DNA of 64,000 nucleotides from Takakia lepidozioides (lineage: Eukaryota; Streptophyta; Takakiopsida; Takakiales; Takakiaceae): NCBI GenBank assembly GCA_030704615.1, contig CM060732.1:3038001-3102000 (forward strand), in the 5' to 3' direction. Position numbers and translations under genes: made by a program. The notes below the pieces were generated by a model, which made no database searches, was not told the DNA's origin, and saw nothing but the letters and a program-made list of their open reading frames with translations. Below are positions 1 through 11,900 of this stretch, in pieces. The stretch's first letter is position 1. The number at the start of each line of letters is the position of its first letter.

Positions 1-1089
1 ACCCCACAGGAGACCATGCAACCTTCAAAATGCAACCAAGACTACAGAGATTGAAATATTCCCAGGGGTAGGAGATCAAGGGAGAACTGCGATTACCAGA
101 TTTAGGGTTGCGCAAAGGAACTAATTGACTTTCGAATTGACCGCTTTCTGAGGTGCTCCAGGAGTCAGCTACACGACAGGATTGACGAAATCGTACATGC
201 ATTACAGGCAAATGAAAATTCAAGTAATACAGCGCACATTCAGAATCAACAAGATACCTGGATGGAAAACAGTATTGACATGTGTGCTCACAGAAGGAAG
301 CTACAAACATGGCAAAGACGGACCTCGGTAGAAAAGATGATACTCAGATTACATCAGCTGCCAAGGGTTGTCTGAAAGTAGTTGGTTAGTTGATAAGCCA
401 AACTTTGGTACTGCAGTAGCGTAGGTAGTCATGTCTTTTATAAAGAGCGGAGGAAAACTGGCCATATCAAACTGCACCAAAATTGAAACAGATAGAGAGA
501 AAAATGTACAGTGGCCGATAATGATGCGCATGTCTGAACTACTTGCAGCCATTTGTTGTTTCTTGCTCACTTGTGTCGATCAGGGAGAAAAAAGAGCGGA
601 AATACAAGGGCAAGCAGAAATTTTCTCCCCGTGGGAAAGTGGGGACGAAATGTTGATGTCAACCTTCTACGCATTCAATCTGAAACAGGCAATCTCCCTG
701 GGGCCAATATGGCAAGAGGAGTATATGTACTGGAGAGAAGAAAGAAAGACGTTAAAGACGTTAAAGAAAGAAAGAAGATTTTCGTAATAAACCAGGTTTG
801 GGGTTTTGGGGTTTTCGGCGGGAAATTTTCCGCCTATTGCGCTGACGAAACATAGTCATAGGCTTCATTGCAACGATCCGTAAAGCTTCACGGTGGCCCC
901 AGCTCACCTTGCGAAATTCCACGTGCAACCCATTAGTCGGAATCGGATAGTGCGTTCTGGAAGAGTGGATGTCGAGATTGGCGAGCCTGATAATAGCATG
1001 AGGGTCGATACAAATATTTCAAATTGCTTGGGGCCTCAATCTCTCCTCACGTCCCAGTGTGCGATATGTAGCTGAATGACTCTGAAAGC
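1..1089. other. No recognisable gene
   Basis: I see no conserved protein motif or RNA gene here. Short open frames occur on both strands but none resembles a known family. The stretch lies upstream of the PHP-domain exon and may hold the 5' untranslated region or upstream exons of that gene. Confidence 0.4.
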
Positions 1090-1713
1090 ATGGTTCACAG
1101 CTGCATGATATCAGAAGTTTCTTTGTCGAGAAGTACTCTCGGTAGGGTGGGTTTGCCTGACCATCATTATTCGGTCTCTGGAGCTGGATGTGACTGCCGT
1201 CACAGGTTGTCTTACAGAGAGCGAGGGAGGGCTGGGTTCTACAAGCTTGCTGTTTACCAGGAGTCTGCCCGCAAGAGACAAGTAGTGGAGGCATTGGATA
1301 ACGACGTTGTGGGTAGGGTGACCAGGGGTGTGCGCGTTTGTAGTAGACATAGTACAGGCCGCTCACGAATTTATATTCACCAAATGCATCTAGTAACTTT
1401 GTTCGCAAGGCAAAGAAGCTTGTTCCATCATAACTTGGCAATTGTTGACCTGTATGAGGAACCAGACAGAGTTCGACTTGTGTCAAGTCGCACCAGAGCT
1501 ATGATTCTTTCTTGTTCGAATTATACTTGTGACATGCCATATAATGGGACTCAGGCACCAGCTTCTGCAAGTCACTTGGACGGGAAAAAGAAGAAAGCGG
1601 AGGTTCTAGAGACAAGAGAAAAGGAAGACATGCACGTCAGGGACAACAGTGTCCCAGCATTCGTTCCTCTGCATGTGCACAGCGATTTCAGCCTGCTTGA
1701 AGGATCTTGTCAG
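1090..1713 (+). CDS. dnaE: DNA polymerase III alpha (DnaE)-like gene, exon with the start of the PHP domain
   Basis: An open frame ends in FVPLHVHSDFSLLEGSCQ, which matches the opening of the PHP domain of bacterial replicative polymerase DnaE (usual form FVHLHxHSxYSLLDGA). The two histidines of the H-x-H metal motif are present. The exon appears to end at 1713, followed by a GTGTGT splice donor. The preceding ~185 codons are Ser/Arg-rich and not conserved; they could be an organelle transit peptide or upstream non-coding sequence, so the start is uncertain. Later exons of the same protein lie at 6472-7655. The ~4.7 kb between holds LINE debris, and I found no exons for the rest of the PHP domain there. 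Family function: template-directed DNA synthesis. A plastid role is inference from the cyanobacterial flavour of the palm exons. Confidence 0.55.
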
Positions 1714-1750
1714 GTGTGTCAAAAATTTCAGTTTCACTCGTCCTCATTCA

Positions 1751-1935
1751 AGTTTACCATGTGAGAAAGAAAGAAAGAAAGAAACTTTATAACGTCCACA
1801 GGGGCCGATGAGGAGGAGGGTCCATGGGACAGGGTAGTACAAAGGAATGACAATTCCAGGAGACATCAATTGACTTCCTAAGACGAGAGAGAGAGATTCA
1901 CATAGCATGTCAAAGCTAGACAAGGAAACACTAAG
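1751..1935 (-). repeat. 3' end of a non-LTR retroelement, minus strand
   Basis: Read on the minus strand, this segment ends in GGACGTTATAAAGTTTC followed by TTTC repeats. The same GGAC-TTATAAAG ending occurs at the 3' end of the LINE copy at 7866-8990 and again near 5803-5970. I take it as a truncated LINE (or LINE-dependent SINE) tail with its microsatellite terminus. Confidence 0.45.
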
Positions 1936-2600
1936 CACAATGTGCTGTGTTTGCCTCTTTTTAACGACATCATACAGCCTAATCTAGGCACCATCAAACT
2001 GTCTCTACCCAGATCTGCCTCCATACCTCCCTTAAAATATCCTTGCTGGAAAACCAGTTTTTAGGTGTACAAAGTGGCAATAGATGTACACTAGGTAGGC
2101 CCTTCGAAGGAACAGAGCTGCCTCCTCACTTTCATATTATAGGAAGCGACAGTAGTAATAGGAAGAGCACAAGTGTCTCCTTAAACGCAACTCCTTTCCA
2201 TGCAGGTAGATCCATCAAACCAAACAGAGCAAAAACAGCAGTAGTATGTGTACATGATCAAAACATACAAACAGATTTGAGGTTTGAGAGAGCTCAAAGC
2301 CTCACTCCCTTAGTCTCTTGCCCCTAGTAGCATTTCCTGCAACAAAAGAAGGTGAGGTGGCATCACCTGGATCCATCACAACCAACCAACCAACCAAATG
2401 GTTAGTGATCCCTGTGGACCTCCAGGCTTAAACCCCTTCACATTTGTTATCAATGTCACCCCTGCAACAGGTCATACTAGCAAAGAGAGGAGAGGTAAGG
2501 GAGTTCCTTTCAGCCATTTCAGTCAATATAGGTACAGAACTCAGTAGCACCTATTTCAGCCCATGCTCCAGAGGGAGGGGGGGGTGGTCTCATGTCAGTA

Positions 2601-2780
2601 AGCACCCATTCCCAAAAGGAAGGTGTCACTAGAGCCAAGTACTCAAGCAAGGGGACACAGAGAGGTCTTTGGTTTGCAAAAGTATTCATAGAATCAGAGT
2701 AGAGCTTAATCATGTAAGCATGACAATAGGCACCTATTCCCAAAAGGAAGACCAAGTACTCAAGCAAGGACCCATATAGA
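2601..2780. repeat. Short imperfect direct repeat
   Basis: A block built around CATTCCCAAAAGGAAG and AAGTACTCAAGCAAGG starts near 2605 and recurs near 2735, about 130 bp apart. It directly abuts the truncated 3' side of the minus-strand LINE copy. No coding sense is visible. Confidence 0.55.
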
Positions 2781-2800
2781 AGCCCTTGGTTTTGCACAAG

Positions 2801-4240
2801 TGCAGCTGACCCCACCATCTGACCTTGAATTCATCTCGTCGGGAGCTTAAGGACGGAATGCCTGCTAACATACACTCCTTAAGCACCCCCACTTGAATGG
2901 ATTCTAGAGACTTAGCCTGGTTGGAGTTATCAACCTATTTTGCAGATCCGTACTCCAAGGCAGGTCTAATAACGCAACAAAGCATGGTTTTCTTAACCTC
3001 AGAGTTGACCCCTCTGCAGTGGAAAAATTTAGTGAGCCCCAGAGCTTTGCCCTTGCCAGTTTGAACAACTTTCCGGATATGTGCATCCCAATTACAATTG
3101 GAGGAAAACTCAATGCCTTGGTAAGTGTAGGAAGGGAGGACCGGGATCTCTTGGCTACCCCACTGCCACTTAAGATCACTTCCTCCCTCTCCTCTGTCGT
3201 TGAATGCTACCACTGCACATTTGCTGACATTAGCCTCTAGCCCCCAAAGATCAAAGTATCTCTTCGCGCAATCAACCAACTCCTGGAGATTGGTTGGAGT
3301 CTCCCCTATGCCTGCGAAGTCATCCGCAAACATAAGGGCTGGTATGGTGGTATCACCCACCCTTAACCCAAATAACTCACTTTCCACATCCTCGAGGAGT
3401 TGATTGATGAAAACATTGAAGAGCAGAGGGGAGAGAGTACATCCTTGAGCTACACCTTGGTCTATGTCAAAGAAGTTGGACTTCTGTCCGTTAACAGTGA
3501 CACAGCTTTTGGTGTGAGCATACAAGTTGTGGACACCTCTCCACATCTTTCCCTTGATCCCACAAGACCAGAGGCGGAACCATAGGCCATCTCTCCACAC
3601 TGTGTCATAAGCCTTTTTGACATCCAGGAAAAAAACATAAGTGGGTTTCCCTTCTTTTTTCCTTCCCTGGAAAATCTGGCTTAGAGTGAAGATATGATCC
3701 ACACAGCCCCTGTTTCGCTGAAAGCCAGCTTGGCCTTCGTGGAAACAACCTCTAGACTCCAGATCAACCTCGAGACGAGTACTTATAACTCTGCAGAATG
3801 TCTTGCCAACAGCATTGAGGAGTGTGATGCCCCGGTTCTTCTCTGTCACCCTTCTTGTATAGATTAACAATGACCCCCTGTCGCCAGCGAAAGGGGATCA
3901 TTTCAGTCTTCCAGAGAAGGTTAAAGAGGAGAACTAGGGCCTCTATCATGGGATCGCCACCGTGCTTGATAAGCTCGTTGACAATACTATCAGGTCCCAT
4001 TTAAATGTTCAATTGCTTCCACAATCTCAGAAGAACTAATGGGAGCGTTATAAGCCATTGAAATATACTCCAGTTCATCAGGACTGTTTTGAATCATAGG
4101 AACAGTTTTTCCAACTGTGTCCCTCCATTCAGCAGAAGACCCCTCACTGTTAGACCTAGAAGTTCTGCCAAGGATACTGTAGTGAGTTTCAAAGGTTTGG
4201 ACAATGTCAACCGATGAAGTCACCACTGCACCTTTAGTAG
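2801..4240 (-). mobile_element. LINE (non-LTR retrotransposon) copy A, reverse transcriptase region, decayed
   Basis: The minus-strand frames in order encode the linker before the reverse transcriptase (SSSEIVEAIEHLN), then GPDSIVNELIKHGG, then the RT core with GFQRNRGCVDHIF, FLDVKKAYDTVW, GCTLSPLLFNVFINQLL and the catalytic FADD box (about 3320). The thumb follows, up to RPALEYGSA. This is the block order of LINE reverse transcriptases, which copy element RNA at a nicked target. The reading frame is broken at several points (around 3780 and 4000), and a stop follows EYGSAK. Downstream homology to copy C (7866-8990) continues with a deletion to about 2800 and then stops, so the 3' end is missing. 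No endonuclease domain was seen. Non-functional. Confidence 0.85.
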
Positions 4241-5005
4241 TCTTCAGGTCTAATAACGCGACAAAGCAAGGTTTTCTTGACCTCAGAGTTGATCTCTCTG
4301 CAGTGGAAAAATTTAGTGAGACCCAGCGCTTTGCCCTTGCCAGTTTGAACAACTTTCTGAATACGTGCATCCCAGTTACAGTTGGAGGAAAACTCAACGC
4401 CCAGGTATGTGTAGGAAGGGAGGACCGGAATCTCTTGGCTACCCCACTGCCACTTGAGATCACTTCCTCCCTCTCCTCTGTCGTTGAATGCCACCACTGC
4501 ACATTTACTGACGTTAGCCTCTAGCCCCCAAAGGTCAAAGTATCTCTTCGCGCAATCAATCAACTCCTGGAGGTTGGAAGGAGTCTCTCCTATGCCTGCA
4601 AAGTCATCCGCAAACATAAGGGCTGGTATGGGGCATCACCCACCCTTAACCCAAATCCCTCACTTTCCACATCCTCGAGGAGTTGATTGATGAAAACATT
4701 GAAGAGCAGAGGGGAGAGGGTACATCCTGGAGCCATCACCTTGGTCTATGTCAAAGAAGTTAGACTTATGTCCATTAACAGTGACACAACTTTTGGTGTG
4801 AGCATACAGGTTATGGACAACTCTCCACATCTTTCCCTTGATCTCAGATGACCAGAGGTGGAGCCATAGACCATCTCTCCACACTGTGTCATAAGCCTTT
4901 TCGACATCCAAGAAATAAACATAAGTGGGTTTCCCTTCTTTTTTCCTTCCCTTGATAATCTGGCTTAGAGTGAAGATATGATCCACACAGCCCCTGTTTC
5001 GCCAA
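4241..5005 (-). mobile_element. LINE copy B, partial duplicate of the reverse transcriptase core
   Basis: This encodes the same RT segment as copy A, from VDHIFTLSQI through FLDVEKAYDTVW and MFADDFAGIGE to CRVIRP. It is joined directly, at about 4240, to the linker region of copy A. Two near-identical RT segments therefore lie in tandem on the minus strand. The frame is disrupted near 4640-4730 by small indels. The junction looks like a recombination or nested-insertion breakpoint rather than a complete second element. Confidence 0.8.
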
Positions 5006-5802
5006 ATAGACAGACCATCTCGCCCGGCAGAGAATTTTATTCATGAGAGTGGGCTCTGGGAATTGCCAGGTTCAGGAGTATAATCTCTTCAGTCAACCAA
5101 GGCTGCCTGAATTTGATGTGCCCCCATTTCATGATGAGAGCACTTTTCTTGAGGTACCTCCCAACTGAAGACTCATATTCTGTGCTTATTCACCTATCAG
5201 TGCCCATGACAACTTTGTCTGCAGGTTGTTGCATGGAGAGGCTTGTGTGAGAAGATGGAGAAGCAAAGGATAACCTTTATATGCCTAAATAGCACATGGG
5301 ACAGTAGCAACAAATAAAGCATTCCAAATAAACTGCCACAGAAGGAGGGGCCCGTAGTGAACTAGATGCCTCTGCCAGTGCAGACCAGTCAGAGAAGAGA
5401 CAAAAGCATCTCCCTCTTATAATTAACTGGGCAAGAGAAAGAGAATAATCTCTCTCCTCTTCTTGCATTGTGCAAGCTGGTAGAATGTGTCTTCATGCCA
5501 AATGTTACTCCATCTGTCTGTCTCTATGTTGTGACAGGGCAAGCTTATCCTTGTAAAATTGGAGGTTTGGGCACAGCAGATGCTCTGGGCCTCTCATGTT
5601 TGTCAGCTGAACTTTCTGAAAGGTTCTTTGATAGGATGAACTGTGTCCTGGTTTGTGAAGACTAAGGACATCAAAGAGGGGCAACTTTGATGTGCTCAAT
5701 TGGTGTCTTTAGAGGAAACCTGTTGCTCTACTGAACCAGCGAGGTAGAGAAGTACTCATAAGATTTTGTAGCTTCCAGCGAGATGGAGAGAAGAATTGTG
5801 TG

Positions 5803-5975
5803 TGTGAGAGAAATGAAATGAAATGAAATGGTGCTTTATAACGTCCACGGAAAGCTCATAGAGCTTATGGGACAAAGTGGAAAGAAAAACCTGTGAGTGA
5901 AAGAGAGAGAGCCACCAGGGGGGCCCGGAGCAGAGAACGAGAAAGAACGAAAGAGACTTTCTAATGTCCACAGAG
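5803..5975 (-). repeat. Two non-LTR retroelement 3' tails, minus strand
   Basis: Two short blocks carry the family's 3' signature in reverse: ATTTC repeats next to CTTTATAACGTCCACGG at about 5815-5850, and ACTTTCTAATGTCCACAG at about 5955. Both resemble the plus-strand LINE end at 8935-8985. They lie just upstream of the DnaE palm exons, presumably inside its introns. Confidence 0.45.
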
Positions 5976-6471
5976 ATAGGAAAAAAGGGCTGGTATTTCT
6001 TGGATTGCCAAAATTGCTATTAAGGTTTTGGGTTTATAAGCTCTGCTGTTGTCCACCTTCCCAATAAGAAAATAAAACACGAGTCTGGCTTCCTGTCAAG
6101 TGATCTTCTGCTTCTACACAGGGTTTACAATTTGAAATTTTGACTTCCATCTGGGTGATACCCCTGTAATTTCTGGGCATCCATGTGTGTGTGCAGGGGT
6201 TCAGCTGCAGAGTCATTGGTGGCGTATGCACTCTCAATCATTGGCATTGACCCTGTCAAGCATGGTCTCTATTATCCTCTCCCAAGTGCATGTTTGTGAA
6301 GTCCCTTGGTTGATGACAGCTCATACAGCCTCTACTTGCTATATTTACTACTCAACAAGGTTTTCATATGTGTAATGCTGAAGCAATAACTGAACCTGGA
6401 CACGGACACCAAGTCCAGGAGCTGTGAGACACAAGCTAAAGTTGTTGCTGACATGGGGGTTGGGCATGCAG

Positions 6472-7655
6472 GGCTCCTATTTGAACGGTTTTTGAATGAG
6501 GAACGGCAGTCGTTGCCTGATATTGACACTGACTTTTGTCCTGAGCAGCGTGACAAGGTGGGTACAATGCCACAGAACTCTGCAAGCCCCAATACACCTG
6601 CATGTACGTGGGAAGTACCGTTAGGAGGGAAGAAGGTTGACAGCTGCGGCACCGCATTCGCATTTTATGTTTTCGGTTGCACTCTGCGAGTACGTTGGTC
6701 TCAACTTTTGCTCACGCATGCTGACTGCCCTGCAGGTATATGAAATACGTGCTTCTTCAGACAGGGGCCCTGGCTCAAGAGCCCCCGTTCTTCATGGCTT
6801 GGACCGTGGCGGGCCCAAGCTGTGTCTACACACCCGAGCTGCAGAAACAATGGCACTTTATGCCTTGGATTTTCTCCTGTAAAATGAACTAAAGCTGACG
6901 AGGGATGCCACAGGTGATTGCATATGTTACCAACAAATATGGAGAGGACCAGGTAGCACAAATCGCAACATTGACACGATTGACATCAAAAGCTGTATTG
7001 AAAGATGTGGGGCGTCTGCTGGGGAAGCCCTACCATGAATGTGCTGAGTTGATCAAGCTGGTCAGGAACTGTGTTTGATGTTTGGTTTCTCTAATTTAAT
7101 GGTTTGGAGGTCCAATTTCACTTTATCTCCTTTTGGGATGTTTCACCTTACTTGAGGCCTTGGTTAAATTGATCTTGTGTCAGTTTATTGTGCTTCACCT
7201 GCTTTTATATGATTTCACCCGGGGATAAAATATATAGATGGGTGGTAACAGGTGCCAAGTATTCGTGGGAAGACTGTGAAGTTGGCAAACATGATAATAG
7301 GCAACTCTCCCTCCAAGGAGTTTGTCAAGCGCTGTCAAATTTCCTTACAAACATGTGTTAAAGTCTCCTTTCAGTGGACCCTAACGCCGGGTGGTGGTCT
7401 ACCACTTCCACTGGACGACATATATGCTGAAGTGTAATAAGAACTTGACCACACGGTTTTATAACTCAAGAATACAGATATGCAATTGCTTGCCTTGTAA
7501 CATGGTCTGTAGAACTCTACAAATCTCACCAGCTTGTCATGTGTGTAAACGGAGGGGCAGCTGGAGACATCTGGAGGGATGCGAAAATTGGTGAGGGATT
7601 TGCAGCCATCATGTATTGAGGACATTTTTGCTGTCATTGCCCTATTTCGGCCTGG
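6472..7655 (+). CDS. dnaE: DNA polymerase III alpha (DnaE)-like gene, palm-domain exons
   Basis: Exon 6472-6557 encodes [22 protein letters not shown]; both palm catalytic aspartates (D-I-D) are kept. Exon 6914-7060 continues in phase with [20 protein letters not shown] and [17 protein letters not shown]. An exon from 7252 encodes [20 protein letters not shown], whose GK-x2-KL-x2-M pattern is what I know from cyanobacterial DnaE. Exon 7561-7655 encodes [22 protein letters not shown] and ALFRPG. All have AG/GT borders in compatible phase. The segment carrying the third catalytic aspartate (KxDFLGL) was not found between 7300 and 7560, and no fingers or C-terminal exons were found after 7655, where a LINE begins at 7866. 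This is either a pseudogene or a gene whose other exons are too short or distant to see. Confidence 0.75.
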
Positions 7656-7865
7656 GTATGTAGTGCACTCACATCTCTCCCTCTCTGAATTAGTGCTTGG
7701 TCTGTCTTATGAGCGCAACCTCTCAATCGCTGCAGAGAAAGGGAAACACCCTGGACAATTTATCTACACAAAAATCAATTTGAACCTTGGCAAGCTAGGA
7801 AAGGCGGACTCAGGAGGGTCAGTCACAAATGCAGCAGAGAGTGGTTCTCCCTTTTTCTTCTTCTC

Positions 7866-8990
7866 AGTCTCTTAGGCTTCCCGTGCTTTGTCGCGTTATT
7901 AGACCTGCCTTGGAGTACGGATCTGCTATATGGGTTGATAACTTCAACCAGGCTAAGTCTCTAGAATCCATTCAAGTGGGGGTGCTTAAGGAGTGTATGT
8001 CAGCATGCTCCAAAACAGCCAATGTGGCTGTTCGGGGTGAGTTTGGCATTCCGTCCTTAAGCTCCCGACGAGATGAATTCAAGGTCAGATGGTGGGGTCA
8101 GCTGCAACATATGCCCAACTCCAGATATCCTAAGTTAATCGACTCTATATCTTGGAAACAGGACCGCCCTGTCAAACAGGCTAAGTCCAGAAGAGAGTAG
8201 AAGAGATCCTCAAGGACCTGGACCTGGATCCGCAAGTCTTGACCCTGCTGGATAAATCTGACTTAGAGGCTGTAGTGTCCTCAGCCATGTCTGTTGCCAT
8301 GAGATTGTCTGATGAAAATGAAGTTAGGCAGAAAACTTCCCTGAACTTGTTTCCAGTCTGTGACATGGGGGAGGACATCTTGGATGACCTCAAGGGTCTA
8401 CCCACTCTCGGCACTAGACTGAAATTTAAACTCAGGGCAGGAAGCCTACCTTTGAACAGCAAACAGAAGCAGAGAGGAAAGGGAGAGTGCAATTGCCCGT
8501 TGTGTGGGCAACCTGAAGACAGTATTCATTTTCTGATACACTGTCCGGGGTTCTCTCACCAAAGAGACGCTCTCTTCAAATCTATTAAGGGAATTGTGCC
8601 TGTACCCCTGTTTACCAACTTTGAAAGTCTCGAGGCTGAGCCAAAAGCCCAGGCCCTCCTGAGGCCTAGTTTTTGGGCAAATCACACACAGCAGATTGAT
8701 GCTTGTGTGAAGGGATTTCTAGAGGATATCTGGAAAACCCGGATTAATTCTTTATATGGAGGTAAGTCTTACTACCAACGTCAGCCCCTGACAGAGGTAG
8801 GTTCTGTCCCTTTTGTTCCCGCTCAAACTGGGCGCGGGGTCAATGGCCACAAGGCTACGGCAAACAACGTCTTATGAGTACAATCTTAGGCTTCCCGTGG
8901 ACATAATAAACGTCATTCTTTCTTTCTTTCCCGCGGACATTATAAAAAGTAAGCGGACATTATAAAGTTCAATCTCATTTCATTCCATAT
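7866..8990 (+). mobile_element. LINE copy C, 3' portion with zinc-binding C-terminus and tail
   Basis: The plus strand begins inside the RT thumb (LCRVIRPALEYGSAIWVDNF) and continues through VLKECMSACSKTANVAVRGEFG to a Cys/His motif (CNCPLCGQPEDSIHFLIHCP), the C-x2-C-H-C zinc-binding tail typical of many LINE RTs. The coding end is near 8877, and the frame shifts once near 8200. It is followed by a 3' end containing repeated GTGGACAT-ATAA and GGACATTATAAAGTT blocks with TTCTTTC tracts. It is 5'-truncated, as usual for target-primed insertion. It belongs to the same family as copies A and B, which lie on the other strand, and it sits immediately after a DnaE exon. Confidence 0.8.
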
Positions 8991-11900
8991 TTCTCTATTC
9001 TTTCAGCTCTGTCTTGCTTAGCTTTTTCCTTAATTTCCTCATTCATTCCCACATCATATACAGAATTCCTTTTCAGCACCCTTTAATAAGCCTTGGTATG
9101 TCAGTAAAGAAAATTATAGTGGTCTCTACCCTTTCTCCAAGATTTACACTATCTTGCCAGAATCCGTATCACGACTTAATTTTGCTGTACAGTTCAGCTG
9201 CATGTTTAGTGTGGCCGAGTTCCCGCACCAACGCTTTGCTGCAGGATGCTAATGGATCTGGTGTCGAGGAAGCTGCGGGAAAGGAGAAGCTTTATCAGAC
9301 TTTGATATCGGGAATCCTCTAGTAAGGGGCAAGTTTGGCAATGTTTATCTTGCCTTTTTGTTGCTGTGGTTTGAGAAAGAGACTATCTGGTACAAATTGT
9401 TCATGGTTGGAGGATGAGCTAGTAGAAGTTGACTCGTGTAAGTATGACAGACACTAACAGCTTCCGATGAAAACTGATGATTTTGATTGAACGTTTTTTT
9501 CAGGTCCCTTGGACCAATGATTGAGTTGCTCTTTTGGACAACATACACTCGCAGGATGCAATGGATGTACATTGTTCGAGTGGGGACAAGGAACCTGAAA
9601 ATATCTTTGGTGCAAGACAAGAAAGTAACGGCTTTCATGGCATCTCACTAACCGTCCAAGTCATGGAGGTCTGAGATAGAGACTGAACTGGGCAAGGGAA
9701 GTGGCGGTAGATTTGTGTTGTAAATGTGTTCTAGTACCCTAGAGAGTTTTGTGTGACTTAGACACACGCCAAGCTAAGTTACTGGTTTGTATTTCTATCT
9801 GATCAAAGAAGATTTCTGGCTTGCAATAGCCTGTAACTATACTCTTACAAAGATATTATTATTACCAGGCCAAGTTCTAGTTGCATAGAAAAAAAAGATA
9901 GACGAGTGATCTCAAATGGTTATAAATTCTGGGTACTCCAAATTAAATCTGGAGAATGACATTCCTGGCCTGAGCAATCGTAAACTGTCATTAAATAATT
10001 TACAGATTCAAAACCTTCTTTCTGTATATAGATTTTGAATAATGTTCGAACCAATTCTGAAGTGTTCTTCCAGAGTAAGGCTGCTTGACGTACAAATCTG
10101 AAAGAGATTGCCATAGATTAGAGACCAGAGAAAGTCAGGTAGAGGGAGAGAGAAGGGTGAGTGAGAAGGGATGGCTGCCTCCAGCACAAAGCCTTTTTTC
10201 TTGCTTGGCTAGCTTTGGATCACCATGGCTGGCTTTTGCTGTGTTCACACACAGTCACGTGGCACTTTACAGCTGTGAGAAACTCAAGGAGAAAGGTGAC
10301 GATTCTTTAAGCCTTTGGCAACTGACCAAGGTGTTTGCTGTATTTTGTATTTAGGGAGGGCTTGGTAGCACTTGAATTATTTTTGCTGAGGACATTTTGT
10401 GGGTTGTTTCTTTTTACCGGTCTAAACTCCCACCCCCCTGCATGCACCCATTTTAGTGCAGGGACCAGGGCCCATTACACTCGGCTTTTGGCATGTTATG
10501 GGTCCCTCCACCTTGTACTCCATTTTCCAGACTCTAACCCTGTGCTTGTGGCTTTTGGTCTATGGCTGATTGTGTTTTGAAAGGACTTTGTAGGTGCCAA
10601 CATGTCTGATTGATAAGAGCAGCAGAGGTAGACATAGCTTCGATGTCCTTCCTTCCATGGAGAAGCACGTCTTTCACCTATTCTGACCATGTCATACCGA
10701 AACCCACACATTGCAGGGATATGCATTGATAGCTCCCTTTATCAAGTCATTGATATGGCTGATTGACACCTAAGACTTGTCCAGGTTTTTTGTTTGATTG
10801 TGGCTTCACAAGCTTTGTAGTGGTATTTGCCAAAACGGCCCGTGCATTTCTGGTTGCTTTGTGTTTGCTGTATTTTGTATTTAGGGAGGGCTTTGTAGCA
10901 CTTGACTTATAATTGCGCCATCGCCTGTGGGTTGTTTCTTTTGCCAGGCCCCCAGTTGTTGGTTGTTCTATTTCCTGGCAAGGTTTAATTCTATCCAGCA
11001 GAACCAAAGAGCAATAAACTTAATGTTCCATTTCTGTTTCCTAAGGCCACTTGCTGGCGAACACAACTCATATTGTGAGGCCACTTCTAGAGAGAAGAAA
11101 GGAGGGAGTTGTGACTGATGCGGTGTGTGCAACAAGCTTGAAAAAACTCCGTAGGTCACGAATCACATGTTTTGTGGACAGCTCCTGCCACCTCCCATGT
11201 GCTTTGTAGCAAATTTTCTGCCTAGTCCTTTGCTCTCCTTCTTTTTCACCCTCCTTACTGCATGGACAATTCAGTTCTGCCCCCACGTTTTCAGACCTCC
11301 CGCGATCATCCCTTGATATCACAACCCTTGCTCTATGTGAGCTTTGCCCTCCCTTTTTGTGTTTTTTGCCAGCTTAAAACCACTTCCAACCACTCCATCT
11401 GATGCCTCCGAGGCATTTCATTGGGATTAACCACTTGCCAATGGTTACCATTACTGATGAGTGGTTTATAGAGCGGTATAAGACATGAGTGATTAAAGGG
11501 GCAAGTGCGTTTTCCTTCTAGTGTTCCCAAGCCTCGCATGGTTTCCCGCCATCGCTTGTTGCAACCGAGATCTACACCGTCGATGGTTTCCATGAAATCA
11601 GGAAAATCTACGAATGATCACCAACGAAAATGTCTATCAACTTCCAGTGTGTAACTGCAACATCCACCCTTTTATATGTGTCACTCTTCACGGGAAAAGT
11701 GGTGGAAGAAGGGGTGTCAGACGCTCTCTTCCACTGCCGCTCGTGAGAAAAGGGCCTTATTCATGTCACTGCGAAAACGGCTAGCAAGTGTAGGCGGATG
11801 ATGTGCTGACACCCACAACGTGATTGATGCACAGTCGCTAGTCAAGGCCCATCGTCGGCGGACCCACGTGAGCTCTTCAAAAATCCAGATATTCTGAGAC

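Noticed and set aside
5468-5665. Starch/glycogen synthase motif (KIGGLG)
   Set aside because: Only six residues match; the following residues do not fit the family, and no other synthase block is nearby.
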